NCBI RefSeq assembly: GCF_006968745.1
Contig: NZ_CP030118.1
Coordinates: 2,368,654 to 2,432,653, forward strand
Length of the DNA: 64,000 bases
Source: Brasilonema sennae CENA114
GTDB taxonomy: Bacteria; Cyanobacteriota; Cyanobacteriia; Cyanobacteriales; Nostocaceae
Direction of reading: 5' to 3'
Below the pieces are notes generated by a model. That model was not told where the DNA came from. It worked only from the letters and a program-made list of their open reading frames with translations, and made no database searches. Both the position numbers and the translations under genes were made by a program. This document shows, in pieces, positions 19,557-29,269 of this stretch (position 1 is its first letter; every line of letters starts with the position of its first letter).

Positions 19557-19757
19557 CGTTGTTTTAGAACCTGGGTCTATTTTCAAAGCGAGCGGGTAAG
19601 TGACAATGTTTTCGACAACCCGATTCATGATCAAAGTGAACGGGTATCTGCGAAATACTGCAGCTTTGTTCTTGTTTAGGAGTTCTTTTGCATGGGCTGG
19701 ATGAATTGGATTCATCGGGGTTTCGTTGGAATCAATGAGAAAAACGAAGTTGGACAA
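19557..19757 (-). CDS. iscB: IscB RNA-guided nuclease, 5' exon (PLMP domain and RuvC-I)
   Basis: 67 codons from ATG 19,757: MSNFVFLIDSN, then PMNPIHPAHAKELLNKNKAA and FRRYPFTLIM, the N-terminal PLMP region of IscB, and LALKIDPGSKTT, the RuvC-I motif with catalytic Asp 61. The frame runs 13 codons into the intron and stops at 19,515, so an unspliced message gives an 80-residue dead fragment. Exon 2 begins with the next conserved residues (GIALVNN). The IS630-type element sits about 110 bp before this start codon. Confidence 0.85.
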
Positions 19758-19868
19758 GGTTTTAGTTTGGTCGGTTTGACCAGTTCCTACAAGTAAGTAA
19801 TGTTTGCCTCAACCTGGTTATCCGAGCTTGTTAGACCAAAAGCACTTTCCTTGCGGAATGTTTAACTA

Positions 19869-21192
19869 GTACAGCACGGCGTAAATAAACCAAGTATTAG
19901 ACAGCTAACACTTTACCCTTATATGTCCACTGAAAAGGTTTAGCCATTGTTTTATTAAAGTAGTCGATAAATTCAAGAATTCGGGTTTTTAGGTCATCCT
20001 GACTCTTGAAGCTAGCACGCTGAAGTAACTTACGAACCAAAATACTGAACCAAATTTCAATCTGGTTGAGCCAAGAAGAGTGTTTAGGGGTGTAATGGAA
20101 AACAATTCGATGTGTTTTGTCACTTAAAAAAGCAGCACGGGATTTCATGGATTTGAGTATTCCCCTTTTTCCTTTAATACCCAGATCGATATTCAAACCT
20201 TCTTTTTCTGCAACCAAACGAACCAGCGATTCAGACTGATGCGTATTCAGACAATCCATGATTAGATGCCATTTTTTAGCATTGGGTTCACTTTCAATGA
20301 TTCGACGAATATTGAGAACAAAATCAACTTCTGTTCGAGAATCTCCACAAGTAGGCTCGATAATCTTACCAGTAGCGACATCAAAATTAGCAATTAAACT
20401 CTGTGTACCGTGACGAATATACTCAAACTCCCTTCTTTCAACTTTACCAGGTCGCATCGGTAAATCTTTTTCTAGACGCTCTGTAGCTTGAATACCCGTC
20501 ATTTCATCAATTGATATTGTACGCTCTGCGTTTTGATAACGTTCAATCGCACTTATGTATAAACCAGTAATATCTTCAACTTTTACGTCAAATTCTTCGT
20601 CCTTAGGGGGGGGTTAACCAGTAACTACTCTGGTGGGGTTTAAGTTCTGCCTCTTCTAGTAATCTTCCAACATGGCGGACAGATATGCTTTCAATAATCC
20701 CTTGCTTTATAATTTCGTCTGCTAGTTCTCTTGGTGTCCAATGACTTATTGGTCGTCCGTAGTCTTCGGGTTTTGAACATGCAAGGGCAAACAGTTTGAT
20801 TACTTGCTCCATACTAAATTTTACTGGTGCCCCAATACGCTCCGAATCTCGTAGTCTCTCAAAAGTAGGCAACTTTTTATCGCTAGTTTTAAACCATCGG
20901 TTTCGCCATAAACGAGCCATATCCAGACTTATATTTAATGTTCGAGCAATTTCGCCATTATTTTTCCCCTCTGACGCTAGAAGAATTATTTTTGCACGTA
21001 GTACTATTTGTTGCCCTGTATTGTGTCGGTTTACCAACTCTTGCAGTTCTGAGCGATCGCCATCGCTTAAGTTTAATTGTTTTGGAGCTAATCCTGCCAC
21101 ATCCTAATTCTCCGCTTCTCAGCAAAAACTACTTTTAATCTAATTACTCATTCTCCCACAGTAATACCTGGTTAACTTACGCCGTGCTGTAC
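19869..21192 (-). mobile_element. IS630-family insertion sequence, copy 1
   Basis: 1,324 bp bounded by the inverted repeats GTACAGCACGGCGTAA (19,869-19,884) and its exact complement (21,177-21,192), flanked on both sides by TA, the target duplicated by IS630/Tc1-mariner elements. It encodes a two-frame DDE transposase on the minus strand. The element is identical in length and translation to the copy at 37,011-38,334, implying recent transposition. It has landed in the leader/omega-RNA region of iscB. Confidence 0.95.
19897..21100 (-). CDS. IS630-family transposase, two frames joined by +1 shift, copy 1
   Basis: Frame A (21,100-20,603, 165 aa) is the helix-turn-helix DNA-binding part: [33 protein letters not shown]. 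It ends at a run of eight C followed by TAAG (WLTPP stop). Frame B, open from 20,604, reads [11 protein letters not shown] ... TISIDEMTG and continues to 19,897. The DDE residues are Asp in SIDEMTG, Asp in IMDCLNTH and Glu in [11 protein letters not shown] +1 shift at CCC-TAA-G, or loss of one C by polymerase slippage, fuses them into about 400 residues. The first Asp lies before the first ATG of frame B (20,502), so frame B alone is not a functional transposase. Confidence 0.88.
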
Positions 21193-21459
21193 TAGTGGTG
21201 ACAGAGCCGTAAGACTGGCTAATCCAAAGGTGTCGTGACTCGGATAACGTTTACACTTGGACTAGTGTCCAAGGTGGTTTGGTTCACATTCACTACGTAT
21301 CACGTAGTTTGTGAATGATCCCACTCTGTGCAAATGACTTATACTATTGTGGCAAATATTCAAGGTCTACCTGTGACATACTTGTATGAAGTTTTGCAAA
21401 GTATGTTGTTGGAGATGAGAACTTGCCACACTTCGCGTTATGTTATTTGACAAAATTTC

Positions 21460-21645
21460 AAGCAGAAAGGCCCGCAGCTTATAGCTATGGGCCCAAAGTC
21501 ATCTGTGTAGTGGAAAGCGGTGATTCGCGCCCTTAGTGATGAATGTTTAGGCAAACGCCACTTCTGTCAACCGGCAGAACCTTGGGTTGGGCTTATACGC
21601 CGAAACCCGCTCTGGTTGCGGGCGGGTGTCAGATGTTTGTGAAAT
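21460..21645. ncRNA. Candidate structured RNA downstream of the SRPBCC gene
   Basis: No ORF, but dense pairing: CATCTG (21,500-21,505) with CAGATG (21,630-21,635) encloses several hairpins (TTCTG/CAGAA near 21,561-21,580; ACCCGC/GCGGGT near 21,605-21,627; AGTGG/CCACT near 21,509-21,563). On the minus strand the segment ends with GGCCC ... GGGCC followed by TTTCT (about 21,493-21,465), like an intrinsic terminator. It could be a small RNA, a 3' UTR element of the SRPBCC/zds transcript, or a mobile-element end. I do not recognise a known family. Confidence 0.35.
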
Positions 21646-21680
21646 TTTTTTAGAAGCTAGAGTGGTAGGCACTACCCGCC

Positions 21681-22133
21681 CTACTGAGATACATTCGATT
21701 TTGCTTGAAGAGCGTATTCTCGAAACTTTTCCATATCATTCTTGAGAGTTGATTCAACCGCCCGTCCCAAAAACAAATTATCCATAATCTTCCCTATAAT
21801 ACCAGGGATAGCATAGGCAATAGTCAGTTTAACAATACTACTGCTGTGGCGGTCATAAAAACGCACTGCCCCCCGATTTGGCAAACCATCCACCGATTCC
21901 CACTGGATAATTTGCTTGGGGACAACTTTAAGAATGCGGGATTTCCAAGTAAACTCCAAACCCCCAGTATTAAGCTTCCATATCGATATTTCTGGATTAT
22001 CTTCTGGAACCTTCACCGAATCAATCCATTTCATCCAACGGGGCATCTGTTCCAAATCAGACCATAAGCTCCAGACTAACTCTATGGGAGCGTCTACCTC
22101 AACCTGCACACTATGCTCCAACCAATCTGCCAT
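21681..22133 (-). CDS. SRPBCC-family (START-like) protein next to zds
   Basis: 150 residues with the SRPBCC/polyketide-cyclase pattern: HSVQVEVDAPIELVWSLWSD, MPRWMKWIDSV, then beta strands and a C-terminal helix LKNDMEKFREYAL. This fold binds hydrophobic ligands. It follows zds on the same strand, 136 bases away, an arrangement common in cyanobacteria, so a link with carotenoid or membrane lipid handling is likely but inferred. Confidence 0.8.
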   Translation of the reverse strand: MADWLEHSVQVEVDAPIELVWSLWSDLEQMPRWMKWIDSVKVPEDNPEISIWKLNTGGLEFTWKSRILKVVPKQIIQWESVDGLPNRGAVRFYDRHSSSIVKLTIAYAIPGIIGKIMDNLFLGRAVESTLKNDMEKFREYALQAKSNVSQ

Positions 22134-22136
22134 ATG

Positions 22137-22269
22137 TGTTATTCCTTAGCGTTCTAGCCTACCCTTCAAGAAGGGCTTCGCCCAACGGTACACCGCTAGC
22201 CCCTAAGAGGGGCCGGAGTTAACGCGTCTAAAGCGCGTATGTCCTGCGGACACACTTTGGGAAGGCGGT
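22137..22269. repeat. GC-rich short repeats between zds and the SRPBCC gene
   Basis: Contains small palindromes (CTTCAAGAAGGG, GCCCCTAAGAGGGGCC, GCGCGTATGTCCTGCGGACAC) typical of cyanobacterial REP-type intergenic repeats. No coding sequence. Confidence 0.5.
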
Positions 22270-23709
22270 TCATTTCTTGACATTGTCCAAAATTGCTTTT
22301 GCTGCACGCCTTCCCGAAATTGTTGCACCTTCCATACTATCAATATAGTCCTGCTGCGTATAACTACCTGCTAGGAAGAAATTAGAAATAGGCGTTTTTT
22401 GCTGAGGACGATAAACATCTACTCCTGGTGCTTCTCTGTACAAAGACTGAGCAAGTTTCACTACACTGTACCAAGTCATATTTAGCTCTCGCGAGGAGGG
22501 GAATAACTCATGCACTTGGTTGAGGACATGCTGGGCGATCGCCTCATTACTTTGCTTAATAAACGGATCACCAGGTGTCAGCACGAGCTGCAATAGTGAA
22601 CCTTGCCCTTCCTTGTAATAATCACCAGGGCTAGTCAATGCTAAATCAGCAAAACAAGAAAAGTCAGCATCGGCAGTATAAAGCAAATTATCAATTCCCG
22701 CTGCACGATTAAGCTGTTTGCGCTCTTGAGTATCATGCAGTTCCGTCACCCAGCCATCAAACCGCAATTGAACTGTTGCCACTGGCACACATTCTAACTT
22801 GTATATATTCTCGAATTCCGGCCACTTGCGCCACTGTTGAGGTAACAAACGCTGAATTCCTGGAACATCACAGGCAGCGACATAAGCATCAGCAGTAATG
22901 ATATCTTCTCTATCACCATCAGCTATGACAATACCACTTACACGGGTTTGGTGTTCCTCCTCAATAAACTGTATTTCTCGTACTCTCCTACGAGTGTAAA
23001 TCTTTGTCCCCCTAGTTTCTAGATATTCCAAGATCGGCTTGTGCAAGTACTCATAGGGGGAACCTTCCAGCATTCGCAGTTTCGACGCCTCGGTTTTCAC
23101 TGCAAATAGCTGAAAAACTGTCAACATACAACGGGCAGAAATATGTTCGCAATCGAGAAAGCCGAGGGCGTAGGCGATGGGGTTCCACATTCGCTTAATA
23201 CTACCCTCATTACCGCCGTGACTACGAAACCAGTCAGCAAAGCTAACTTTATCCAAGTCGCGGATGTTTTTCATCGCGCCGTTAAAGTCCACCAAACCGC
23301 GTACTATCGGACTGGTTCCTAATGCGATCGCATTTTGGAATTTATCCAGTAACGAAAGTTGGGAACTGGTGAAAAACGCTTTTAATCCATTAAAAGGTGC
23401 ACCCATGACAAAGCGAAAATCTAAAGCACCAACTTTTCCCCCTTGATTGATGAAGGTGTGGCTATGCTCTTTTGGGCGCAGGTTTTCCAACGCCCCCACT
23501 TTCTTCATCAATTCCAAAAGCTGGTAGTAGTTGCCAAAAAAGACATGCAACCCCATTTCAATATGGTTGCCATCACCATCAAGCCAACTACTTACTTTCC
23601 CTCCAACAAACGGACGAGACTCAAAAATGTGGACTTCACAGCCAGCATCAGACAAATCGATAGCAGTTGCTAGTCCAGCTAGTCCCGCTCCTATGATCGC
23701 AACGCGCAT
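22270..23709 (-). CDS. zds (crtQ): 9,9'-di-cis-zeta-carotene desaturase
   Basis: 479 residues, full length. N-terminal Rossmann FAD motif [21 protein letters not shown], then [14 protein letters not shown] and [12 protein letters not shown], features of plant/cyanobacterial Zds and Pds desaturases; the C-terminus [19 protein letters not shown] is the amine-oxidase-type FAD closure. It converts zeta-carotene to pro-lycopene via neurosporene, using quinone as acceptor at the membrane. It probably shares a transcript with the SRPBCC gene downstream. Confidence 0.93.
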   Translation of the reverse strand: MRVAIIGAGLAGLATAIDLSDAGCEVHIFESRPFVGGKVSSWLDGDGNHIEMGLHVFFGNYYQLLELMKKVGALENLRPKEHSHTFINQGGKVGALDFRFVMGAPFNGLKAFFTSSQLSLLDKFQNAIALGTSPIVRGLVDFNGAMKNIRDLDKVSFADWFRSHGGNEGSIKRMWNPIAYALGFLDCEHISARCMLTVFQLFAVKTEASKLRMLEGSPYEYLHKPILEYLETRGTKIYTRRRVREIQFIEEEHQTRVSGIVIADGDREDIITADAYVAACDVPGIQRLLPQQWRKWPEFENIYKLECVPVATVQLRFDGWVTELHDTQERKQLNRAAGIDNLLYTADADFSCFADLALTSPGDYYKEGQGSLLQLVLTPGDPFIKQSNEAIAQHVLNQVHELFPSSRELNMTWYSVVKLAQSLYREAPGVDVYRPQQKTPISNFFLAGSYTQQDYIDSMEGATISGRRAAKAILDNVKK

Positions 23710-24035
23710 TCCGTCTTTACCTTTTCAGTTTCATTACAAATTGTAACTGTGTTGGTGTCGGAATTTGCGACTCACCTCAAGTGCTGGGTTGTCAGTTGTC
23801 AGAAAAACTCAGAAATCAGAATTGCTTGAGTCAAAATACTCAATGCGTAAAGGTTTTCAAGCACGTGAAATGTTCTTTCTTCAAGCGCGTTTGAACCGCT
23901 AGCGCCGCGACTTCTCAGTGGCGCTTTGGGGTTTAGACCAATATTGATCAACCACTGGCATACAATCTCCAAGCTTAATTTTGGCGACTGATATCTGTAT
24001 TTTTATGAGGTGATTTCTTTTACAACTATTCCCAT

Positions 24036-24209
24036 TTATGTACTTGCTTCTGTAGCCTCCTCCGAGGAGAGTGGCAGTCTACGGATCAGCTCTCGGATAA
24101 CATCCGTTGCAGGTCTACCCGTCTGCCGACAATACTTGTCAAGTTTTTCAGCTTCCTGTGCGGCTAGATTCACAGTGATACGTTTTACAGCCCATTTCTT
24201 ATTTGTCAT
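24036..24209 (-). CDS. Small ribbon-helix-helix (CopG-like) protein
   Basis: A 57-residue frame starting at ATG 24,209: MTNKKWAVKRITVNLAAQ, EAEKLDKYCRQTGRPATDVI and RELIRRLPLSSEE. The strand RITVNL followed by two helices is the RHH DNA-binding fold of antitoxins and plasmid-type repressors. The opposite-strand open frame here is its shadow. There is no strong Shine-Dalgarno, and no toxin partner is visible on either side. It could be an orphan antitoxin or a repressor. Confidence 0.6.
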   Translation of the reverse strand: MTNKKWAVKRITVNLAAQEAEKLDKYCRQTGRPATDVIRELIRRLPLSSEEATEAST

Positions 24210-24255
24210 TTTGTTCTACTATCTGCTGGTCGTTAACATCATCAAACAAAACTAA

Positions 24256-26200
24256 TTAGAGTATGGAAACGATAAGATTATCAGAGTTTTTGTCATGAAA
24301 CAAGTCATTTCATTGATACTAAACTTTTTTTTTGTTTTGTAAAAGTATGCTTCATTTTTTGGATCAATCTAAAAACAAAAATCATTAGATTTTTCTTGTA
24401 AAAAGAAAATTATTTTTCCATCGTTACTATTAGACTAAACTGAGTAATAATATGAAAAAAAATTGACTTTGTTTATATTGATGATACAAAACTCTCCTGT
24501 AAATAAAATATGTTTTTGAGAAGATTGTGGTTAGAAAAGCCTTTTATTTTGTCCCGAACACAGAAAAAGAAAAGATTCGTATATTTTAAGTTATCATCCT
24601 TCATGACTAGCTTTGCTGTATGTTTGGGTAAGATTTATAGGTTAAGACCAACGACTTGAAAGTTTGGATTAACAAGTCACTGTTTACAAAAGTAAACGGG
24701 ATCGCGCAAATATTAGCCTTATTATGAACTAAGCGAGACTTACAAAGTTGATATTTTGGCGTCAAAGACTTGTGCATTTTTATTTTAATCACCTCTCTTT
24801 TTACAGTATCTCATATTTGAAAATAAATGAATAGTTATCTGTATGTGGTCGATTAACCACGCCTCGTCATAAGAAATAACCTTAAAAACCTATTTTTACT
24901 CTTTACCTAAATCTTTTTATAAGTCATTCAATTTTTTGAGACATTTTTAGAGTATATATAAGCAAAGAAAACACTTATTTATACACATGTTTTTCTTGAG
25001 GAAGCGATACACTTTACTGAAAATATAAATTATAATTTTGTTCCAAACTCTGGCATTTACATTCCGTAATCGTTTCATAGTTTTAATTTTGTTTGAGCAT
25101 AAATACTAATTTTGTTCTTTTTTATGTATTAGGAGTTATCTGATTTTTTATTATGTTTTTTAATTTGCAATAGTCTAAAACTATTACCAGCAATGGATTA
25201 TGTTCATATTTAAGAGTTATATTTTACTCGTATTAAAGCATTCTTTTTAGAAAATTTATCATTCACAACTAAGCTCTGTTCGTTTTTTACAAGCTTTATT
25301 CAAGATTGTGAGACAAAAAATAATTTGTCTTGAATCAATTAGTCAGTTTCTACTTAGTTTTAGTATTTATCATTTAAGAAATCCTCATCAAGTCATTAAT
25401 TTTCCAATGGGTTTTTACAAATATCAAATTATGACCGTTATTTTTTTTTACATTTAATGTATCAAAAAAATATTTTTCAATGTTTTTATACTAATTGATT
25501 TTATAGATATTGAGATGAAACAATCCTAAAGCTATTTTAAAAGTTTGAATTTTGTCTTTAACTGCTTCTCTAAAATAGATTTATAAAAAATTCATTAAAA
25601 AAATCAAATCACTTTATCTTAAATTTACACTCTCCTCAACAAGTACTATCGTACTTACAGTCATCTACATAAGTAAAAAATGAGACTTTTACTAAATAGT
25701 TCTAACAAAATTACATTATGAGAGTAATTTGTCAATCCAAACAGTAAGAATATGTATACAAATCATTTTTTTTACTAAGTTCAAATTCTTAGTGGATAGT
25801 TGATAAGAGAACACTCAGAAAATCTTTAAAAAAATGATAACAAAAATATTAGTCTCCTCTAGACATAAGAAAGAATACACTTTCAAAAATCAGTTACTTA
25901 TCTTCTTTGTTGAGTTTTCGGATACGTGTACTACTAAAATCGGTAAGCTTTTACAACAAAATAGAATATCTCATATTTTGTTGTAATGAGCTAAATGACC
26001 CTCTTCAATCACAGAAAATTGTCTCTGTTTCATTTATAAAAAAGTGTAAATAATCAAAAATAATGACTCTTTTTAAACACAAGAAATACTTCAATAATAT
26101 ATAGCCTGTAGCAGTGTCTCCCAAACAATATGACACATGCCAAAATCCTGGTATTATTTCATTCCTAAACTGTCAAGATCTCACATTTGAATACACTAAG
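24256..26200. other. AT-rich gene-poor region
   Basis: Nearly 2 kb with very low GC, no HIP1 sites and no ORF with family features; the longest frame (24,607-24,792 minus, 61 codons, GTG start) is not convincing. The base composition differs sharply from the neighbouring genes. No inverted repeats long enough to mark a transposon were seen by eye. Confidence 0.6.
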
Positions 26201-26388
26201 AGCGTGAGCGCGTTTATCAAAAACAGCCAGCACCGAAGCTAACACGGAGGTAGTAGGTACATGCTGTCTGTGGTTCGGCTTCCTCTGAAGTTAGCCTGTT
26301 CTTCAAACAGCGAGGCTAAGAACAACTGTTGGTTTTCTCATTAAGTGCAAATAGCGTGCCAGTGGGACTCAACAGTCATTGAGTCCCA
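26200..26388. other. Structured GC-richer island after the GTPase gene
   Basis: GCTAAC (26,238-26,243) with GTTAGC (26,291-26,296), and GGAGG with CCTC just inside, form a broken stem; AACAG/CTGTT lie further on. TGGGACTCAA (26,363-26,372) and its exact complement (26,379-26,388) form a 10-bp stem whose loop holds the GTPase stop codon. It may be a 3' UTR or terminator structure, or a small RNA; no known family is recognised. Confidence 0.35.
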
Positions 26389-28826
26389 GACACATGACGT
26401 TGCACCTGAGTGACTCCCTTGGGAGTATCCCCTAGGTATTGAAATTCATGCCAAATTTGCCGTCGCGCATCTTGTAGAAAGATTCGCCATTCACTTTCTA
26501 CATCTGTTGCGCGAAGTATGCAATCTACAAATTCTTCTACAATCGCATAAATTACTTGACTTGGCTCACACAGCAGTTGTTTTAAAGCTTTTTCAGACTT
26601 ACTCACAGCTTCTGCGTAAGCTATTTTGAGATTAAGCAGCACTTGTTCAGCAGAGGACGATGCGGAAAGCTTCAGGGTTGCAGGCTGATTGGGAGTCAAT
26701 CCATCTAAACATTTGCGAATGCGATACTGTAGAAATCCTCGGTAAGAAAGCTTAAACCTAGCTAGGGTTTGGAACCCATACTTAAGTTTACTCGGTATTC
26801 CTGGTATCAGTTCGTCAGGTATTTGCTTGGCGATCGCTTCGATAAATTCACCTCCTTTGGCTTGTGTCAGTTTTTCCAACTGTCCCTTGTCCATTAGTAT
26901 CTGAGTCAGTTGCGATTTAACTTTGTCAAGGGATCGCTCTAAACCGATATCCAATAACGACAGATGTTTCGACAAATGAGCACGGATTTCATTCAGGTAC
27001 TTTTCGTATATAATTGCGTAGCTCTTTTCTAGGCAAAAGCGCTGTTCTATTTCTTGAATGGACGGAATTCCTGTATCACTTCGACAAGTTTGCAAAACAG
27101 TTTCTACTTGCTTTTTAAAGTCGATATCAACTGCTTCTCGCTTTCGCCTAAGCCCTGTCAGGAGTTCCTCTAGACTGTTTGTTACACCTAACCAAAGTTC
27201 TTTGAATTTTTCCTCAAACAGCCCAAGCCCATGAATATCATCATGGGTTGCTAAATCTAAAACCTTGCTAATTTTCTCTAACTCAGCTTTCACTTGGTTT
27301 TGGAGTACATTTAATTGTTGTTGGTGGAAGAAGGCGTATTTCTCATCTAAATCAGTCATTTTTGCCTTCAAATAATCAAGAACTTGTTCAAGAACTTTGT
27401 GCGCTTGTTGAGTATTGGCGCAGTTAGCCGTTACACACTTGACAACACTGATATCTGTCTTGGCAATATCCTGTGCTAAATCTTGGCAGCTTTTGGAGTT
27501 GTCACCAAAGCGTGAATCAGCTTCTGTGCGGTTAAGTATCATGAAGGAGCACAACTGAGTTGGCACAACATCAACTTGTGCTGCACGTACCATGTCATAC
27601 ACACGCACATCTACATCCCTCCAGTCGTCGTCAGTGGACTTTGGCATGCGCACAAACAGGATTGCATCAACCTGTTGCCCTAAAATTTTCATCCCTACCT
27701 GTTGATCCCAAATACCCGTATCACCCAAATCAGGTATATCTACAAAGGCGATTTGTCCGACATCAGCGTGATTGAATTGACAAGCAATCTTAATTTCCCT
27801 AACTGCCAGATAATAAGACAGCGAGCAGTTCCCAGGAGGAGCTCCCTCCGAAAGAATCTGCGGTGGAATTGGAGGGGAGCCAGCGCTGTGCGCGGCTACA
27901 AAGTGTTGTGGCGACTGCGGAGATTCTTCGCCCTTGTAGTAAGTGGCGTGCGACTGGCGTTTTCCCTCTCCTGTACCAGATGCTGCGCGTTCACCAAGTG
28001 TGCGCGAAGCACTTACGTGCTGGCTGTGCGTATCTGTTTCATACAAGCTGAGCGTTGGCGTAGTGCCAAGGGAGGAGATACCCGAAGGGTTAAAAAAGAT
28101 GCTCTGACTGGAAGCAGTTTCTTGAGCAACGTACTCCCGAATTTGGTTCCGAGAAATGCGGCGGGGTGAAGATTGCTGCAAAAGGGAGCGATATTTGTCT
28201 AAATGTATGTGATACTGTAGTAGTTGTTCATACGCTACTACCTGTGCAGGGTATTCAGGATGATTACTGACTAACAGAGGCAGGGGTTTAGTGGCAAACT
28301 CATCTACCGTCTTTGGTTTTTCACCCAAGCCAAGTTTTTCATAGTAGGGACTGATCACCTCATCTAGAAATGACTGCTCTGAGTGAAACCAAACTTCAGC
28401 ATAAGTTTCCCCATTGTTATTATTGTAAATAAAACTACAAATACCTGTGCAATGATGTGTATTTCTATCTGGAATCTCACCACTCGTCAGTCCTGTTAGA
28501 CTTTGTAGCAATTGACTCTTTCCTTGCTTTGCTCGTCCAACAACGCCAATATTAAGTGTCTTACGGCAAAAGCGCTCTTTGAGTTTTGTCAGCGCTTCTA
28601 GTTCAGTATTAATGCTTGATTGTAGTGTTGTTAAACGGATGTCCCCCAAAAGGCTAGGCACAGTTGAATCATCAAATCGTTTCAACAACTGATTGTGATG
28701 CTTTTGAAGATGTCGGACTGCTGAGTCTAGGGATTTAAGTTCCGCCTCTACATCAACTATTTTTTTAGCTAAGGGAAGACGCTTTTCAATAATGCTGGCA
28801 ATGCTTCCAGTCTCGTTAGTATCCAT
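26376..28826 (-). CDS. Dynamin-like / P-loop GTPase with repeat-derived insert
   Basis: 816 residues. A coiled-coil start (about 15-90), then Walker A GRAKQGKS (97-104), switch-like THHCTGIC (123-130), Walker B-like FVDIPDLGDTG (361-371), LFVRMPKSTDD, and a base-recognition region LCSFMILNRTEAD in place of N/TKxD. The C-terminal half is largely helical, as in bacterial dynamin-like proteins that remodel or guard membranes. Residues about 245-336 are low-complexity (HVSASRTLGERAASGTGEG, GSPPIPPQ) and encoded by REP-type repeat DNA, giving an unusual spacer between Walker A and Walker B. No partner GTPase is adjacent. Confidence 0.7.
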   Translation of the reverse strand: MDTNETGSIASIIEKRLPLAKKIVDVEAELKSLDSAVRHLQKHHNQLLKRFDDSTVPSLLGDIRLTTLQSSINTELEALTKLKERFCRKTLNIGVVGRAKQGKSQLLQSLTGLTSGEIPDRNTHHCTGICSFIYNNNNGETYAEVWFHSEQSFLDEVISPYYEKLGLGEKPKTVDEFATKPLPLLVSNHPEYPAQVVAYEQLLQYHIHLDKYRSLLQQSSPRRISRNQIREYVAQETASSQSIFFNPSGISSLGTTPTLSLYETDTHSQHVSASRTLGERAASGTGEGKRQSHATYYKGEESPQSPQHFVAAHSAGSPPIPPQILSEGAPPGNCSLSYYLAVREIKIACQFNHADVGQIAFVDIPDLGDTGIWDQQVGMKILGQQVDAILFVRMPKSTDDDWRDVDVRVYDMVRAAQVDVVPTQLCSFMILNRTEADSRFGDNSKSCQDLAQDIAKTDISVVKCVTANCANTQQAHKVLEQVLDYLKAKMTDLDEKYAFFHQQQLNVLQNQVKAELEKISKVLDLATHDDIHGLGLFEEKFKELWLGVTNSLEELLTGLRRKREAVDIDFKKQVETVLQTCRSDTGIPSIQEIEQRFCLEKSYAIIYEKYLNEIRAHLSKHLSLLDIGLERSLDKVKSQLTQILMDKGQLEKLTQAKGGEFIEAIAKQIPDELIPGIPSKLKYGFQTLARFKLSYRGFLQYRIRKCLDGLTPNQPATLKLSASSSAEQVLLNLKIAYAEAVSKSEKALKQLLCEPSQVIYAIVEEFVDCILRATDVESEWRIFLQDARRQIWHEFQYLGDTPKGVTQVQRHVSGTQ
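27820..28092. repeat. REP-type repeats inside the GTPase gene
   Basis: The segment 28,051-28,089 (AGCGTTGGCGTAG ... AGGAGATACCCGAAGGG) matches the intergenic repeat at 60,621-60,658 (GCGTTCGCGTAG ... AGGAGATACCCGGAGGG). The rest is GC-rich with small palindromes such as GGAGGAGCTCCCTCC (27,836-27,850). The insertion preserved the reading frame. Confidence 0.65.
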
Positions 28827-29269
28827 TGACGCGGGTGTTTGACTGTTATTGATTATATGTGTGGAGTTTTACGAAACGATACATACAGTAGATAGAGAAA
28901 TCTATTCGTACCTATGTTAATTAAATATTCACTCTCACTGCTCAAATATATGTCCTAGGGATAATATTATTTAACTTTAAGGTTGCATTAGGGCAACCAG
29001 TTATTTGAATTTGGGGAGTGAAATGTATTATGATGTTAACGGCAGGGTATAAGCTCTGCGACTATGAGCGTGTGAAAATCCTCCGTAAGATGCACAAAGT
29101 TTCAAAAAATAATTTTGTACTCATTATTACTCCTCTAGATAGATGATATTTTATATCATATGACATTGGAATTCACGTTTTTCCGAAAATCTCAGCTAAA
29201 TTAATAATCTTGTATGAAAAAACGTTAAAATGGCGCAGGTTTTGATGCTTATATAAACGCGCTACATTT
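28827..29269. other. Intergenic region between divergent genes
   Basis: About 440 AT-rich bases between the GTPase (minus) and MEKHLA (plus) genes. No ORF or clear repeat; it presumably holds both promoters. Confidence 0.4.

Larger units (their letters stand above)
19758..21430 (-). ncRNA. Putative IscB omega-RNA (HEARO) region, split by IS630
   Basis: IscB guide RNAs are encoded just upstream of iscB. Here that region is cut by a TA-flanked transposon at 19,869-21,192. On the minus strand, GTTATCCGAG (21,248-21,239) lies before the insertion and its exact complement CTCGGATAAC (19,826-19,817) after it, so removing the transposon restores a 10-bp stem enclosing about 85 nt. Further hairpins lie at 21,253-21,276 (CTTGGAC/GTCCAAG) and 21,288-21,317 (CATTCAC ... 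GTGAATG with an inner CTACGT/ACGTAG). The guide end and element boundary cannot be placed. Confidence 0.45.

Noticed and set aside
24010..24255. 81-codon plus-strand ORF
   Set aside because: Shadow of the 57-codon ribbon-helix-helix gene on the minus strand, which has the better protein pattern.
24607..24792. 61-codon minus-strand ORF in the AT-rich region
   Set aside because: GTG start, no conserved pattern, composition like the surrounding non-coding DNA.
27702..28169. 155-codon plus-strand ORF opposite the GTPase gene
   Set aside because: It coincides with the GC-rich repeat insert; no start signal or family features, and the minus-strand GTPase explains the region.
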